From Bacteroidales bacterium (GTDB lineage Bacteria > Bacteroidota > Bacteroidia > Bacteroidales > ML635J-15): 6,991 bases of DNA. The DNA is taken from the NCBI GenBank assembly GCA_007130555.1, contig SLSH01000324.1, forward strand, positions 1 through 6,991, read 5' to 3'. A program made the translations under genes and the position numbers. Positions 5,798 to 6,991 of the stretch are shown one piece after another (positions within the stretch are counted from its first letter, which is position 1; each line of letters opens with the position of its first letter). The notes under the pieces are model-generated. The model was not told the origin of the DNA and searched no databases. It saw only the letters and a list, made by a program, of their open reading frames with translations.

Positions 5798-6991
5798 TTA
5801 TCCGAAAAACCTAATTAACTCTTCAGCTTTAATGGTTTTTTGTTCGCCGGAGTTCATATTTTTAATTGTAAGAGTTTCTGAATTTAATTCTTCTTCGCCA
5901 ATCATTATAACATAAGGTATATTTTTCTTATTTGCATATTGCATTTGCTTTTTTAGTTTAGCCTGTTCGGGATATATTTCCGTGCTTATTCCTTTTTTTC
6001 TTAATTCTTTTGCAAGTTGTATGCACTTATTTTCTTCTTTTTCTCCGAAGTTTATAAATATAACTTTTGTACTTGTATAAGCATATTCGGGAAACAGATT
6101 TAGTTGTTCCATTACATCGTAAATTCTTTCGGCACCAAAAGAAACGCCTACACCCGAAATATCTTTTAATCCGAACATTTCTGTCAGGTCGTCATATCTA
6201 CCGCCTCCGCAAATGCTTCCTATTTCGGCATCATTGGCAATAACTTCAAAAATTGTTCCGGTATAATAGCTTAATCCTCTTGCAAGGCTAAAATCAAAAT
6301 TTACTTTTACAAATAAATTATCGTTTTCAAGGTAATTTAAAATTTTTTCGATTTCTTCGATTCCTTCTTTTCCTGTGGGATTATTTGTTAAAATATTTTT
6401 TAATTCGGATATATTATTATTTGAATTATTTTTTTTGTCTAATAAATTTGCAAGAGTTTTAATTGCATTTTTCGAGAGTCCGATTTTATTTAATTCTTCA
6501 ATAACATTATCAATACCGATTTTATTAATTTTATCAATTGCAACCGTAATAGGAATAAATTTATCGGCTTCTCCGACAATTTCGAATATTCCTGCAAGGA
6601 TTTTTCTGTTATTAATTTTAATGTGAGCATTTATTTTAAGTTTTTCAAAAACGGAATTAATTATTTGTATTAATTCATATTCGTTTATCATTGTTTTTGA
6701 GCCGATAACATCCACATCGCATTGATAAAATTCTCTGTATCTTCCTTTTTGAGGTTTATCAGCCCGCCAGACAGGTTGAATTTGATATCGTTTAAAAGGG
6801 AGTGTTAATTCGTTCTGATTTTTTACGACAAATCTTGCAAAGGGGACAGTAAGGTCATATCTTAACCCTTTTTCGGAAATTTTATTTACAATTTTTGATA
6901 AGTCAGGTTTATTAAAATCATTTTCATCCATTTTTTTCAGAAAATCTCCCGAATTTAATATTCTGAATATTAATTTGTCTCCTTCATCACC
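5798..6991 (-). CDS. hisS: Histidyl-tRNA synthetase, N-terminus beyond the window
   Basis: This class II aminoacyl-tRNA synthetase attaches histidine to tRNA-His using ATP in the cytosol. The frame stays open from the right edge of the window: the first visible residues GDEGDKLIFRILNSGD match the family's conserved segment, so the ATG at 6931 is internal and about 50-60 N-terminal residues, including motif 1, are missing. In the 397 visible residues: LRYDLTVPFARFV (43-55), motif 2 around QPVWRADKPQKGRYREFYQ (72-90), the histidine-binding HisA loop RGLSYYTGTIFE (238-249), motif 3 with GSICGGGRYDDL (258-269) and GVGVSFGAERI (280-290), then the alpha/beta anticodon-binding domain (about 308-395, with EIYPEQAKLKKQMQYA). 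LRYDLTVPFAR and the insertion between motif 2 and HisA are of the form found in eukaryotes, archaea and Bacteroidetes rather than the E. coli type. An Asn/Lys-rich patch (KKNNSNNN, 186-193) lies in a variable loop. The C-terminus is intact. Confidence 0.96.
   Translation of the reverse strand, partial: GDEGDKLIFRILNSGDFLKKMDENDFNKPDLSKIVNKISEKGLRYDLTVPFARFVVKNQNELTLPFKRYQIQPVWRADKPQKGRYREFYQCDVDVIGSKTMINEYELIQIINSVFEKLKINAHIKINNRKILAGIFEIVGEADKFIPITVAIDKINKIGIDNVIEELNKIGLSKNAIKTLANLLDKKNNSNNNISELKNILTNNPTGKEGIEEIEKILNYLENDNLFVKVNFDFSLARGLSYYTGTIFEVIANDAEIGSICGGGRYDDLTEMFGLKDISGVGVSFGAERIYDVMEQLNLFPEYAYTSTKVIFINFGEKEENKCIQLAKELRKKGISTEIYPEQAKLKKQMQYANKKNIPYVIMIGEEELNSETLTIKNMNSGEQKTIKAEELIRFFG

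Noticed and set aside
6375..6626. 83-residue hydrophobic plus-strand frame inside hisS
   Set aside because: It is antisense to the variable region of hisS; its Phe/Leu/Ile-rich make-up follows from Lys/Asn/Glu-rich codons on the other strand and does not indicate a real membrane protein.
6929..6931. ATG at 6931 (minus strand) as the hisS start
   Set aside because: The frame is open upstream to the window edge and the 20 extra residues (GDEGDKLIFRILNSGD...) match conserved HisRS sequence, so the true start lies outside the window.

Overview
The window is a stretch of AT-rich bacterial chromosome, most likely from a member of the Bacteroidetes (Bacteroidota). The evidence is the Bacteroidales-style histidyl-tRNA synthetase, a small N-anchored membrane protein of a family I know from Bacteroidetes (DUF7935-like), start codons without Shine-Dalgarno sequences, and upstream boxes that fit the Bacteroidetes sigma factor consensus (TTTG ... 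TAnnTTTG). I see no phage, IS element, CRISPR array, tRNA or rRNA gene.

Layout, left to right. Positions 1-192 are non-coding as far as I can tell. They hold a putative terminator for an unseen upstream gene, then a promoter whose -7 box lies between the arms of a perfect 12-bp inverted repeat. Next is a 444-residue P-loop protein of the cyclic 2,3-diphosphoglycerate synthetase / COG2403 family (193-1527, +). A 182-bp spacer with a hairpin, an 18-bp perfect palindrome and a good promoter leads to purL, the small form of FGAM synthase (1710-3938, +). A short DUF7935-like membrane protein lies convergent to it (3968-4483, -). A 99-bp divergent AT-rich spacer precedes a class I (type Ib) aspartate aminotransferase-like gene (4583-5776, +). 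This converges on hisS (5798-6991, -), which is complete at its C-terminus and cut by the right edge of the window.

The genes look like independent housekeeping transcription units, not one system: strands alternate and purL has no purS or purQ beside it. They cover purine synthesis (PurL), amino-acid transamination and histidine charging. The most unusual gene is the first, because the founding enzyme of its family makes an archaeal thermoadaptation solute and its job in bacteria is unclear. The other points worth a look are regulatory: the inverted repeat around the first promoter, the palindrome upstream of purL, and a nearly identical 18-nt start-site sequence shared by the first gene and the aminotransferase. 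I do not see convincing evidence for a new multi-gene system here.
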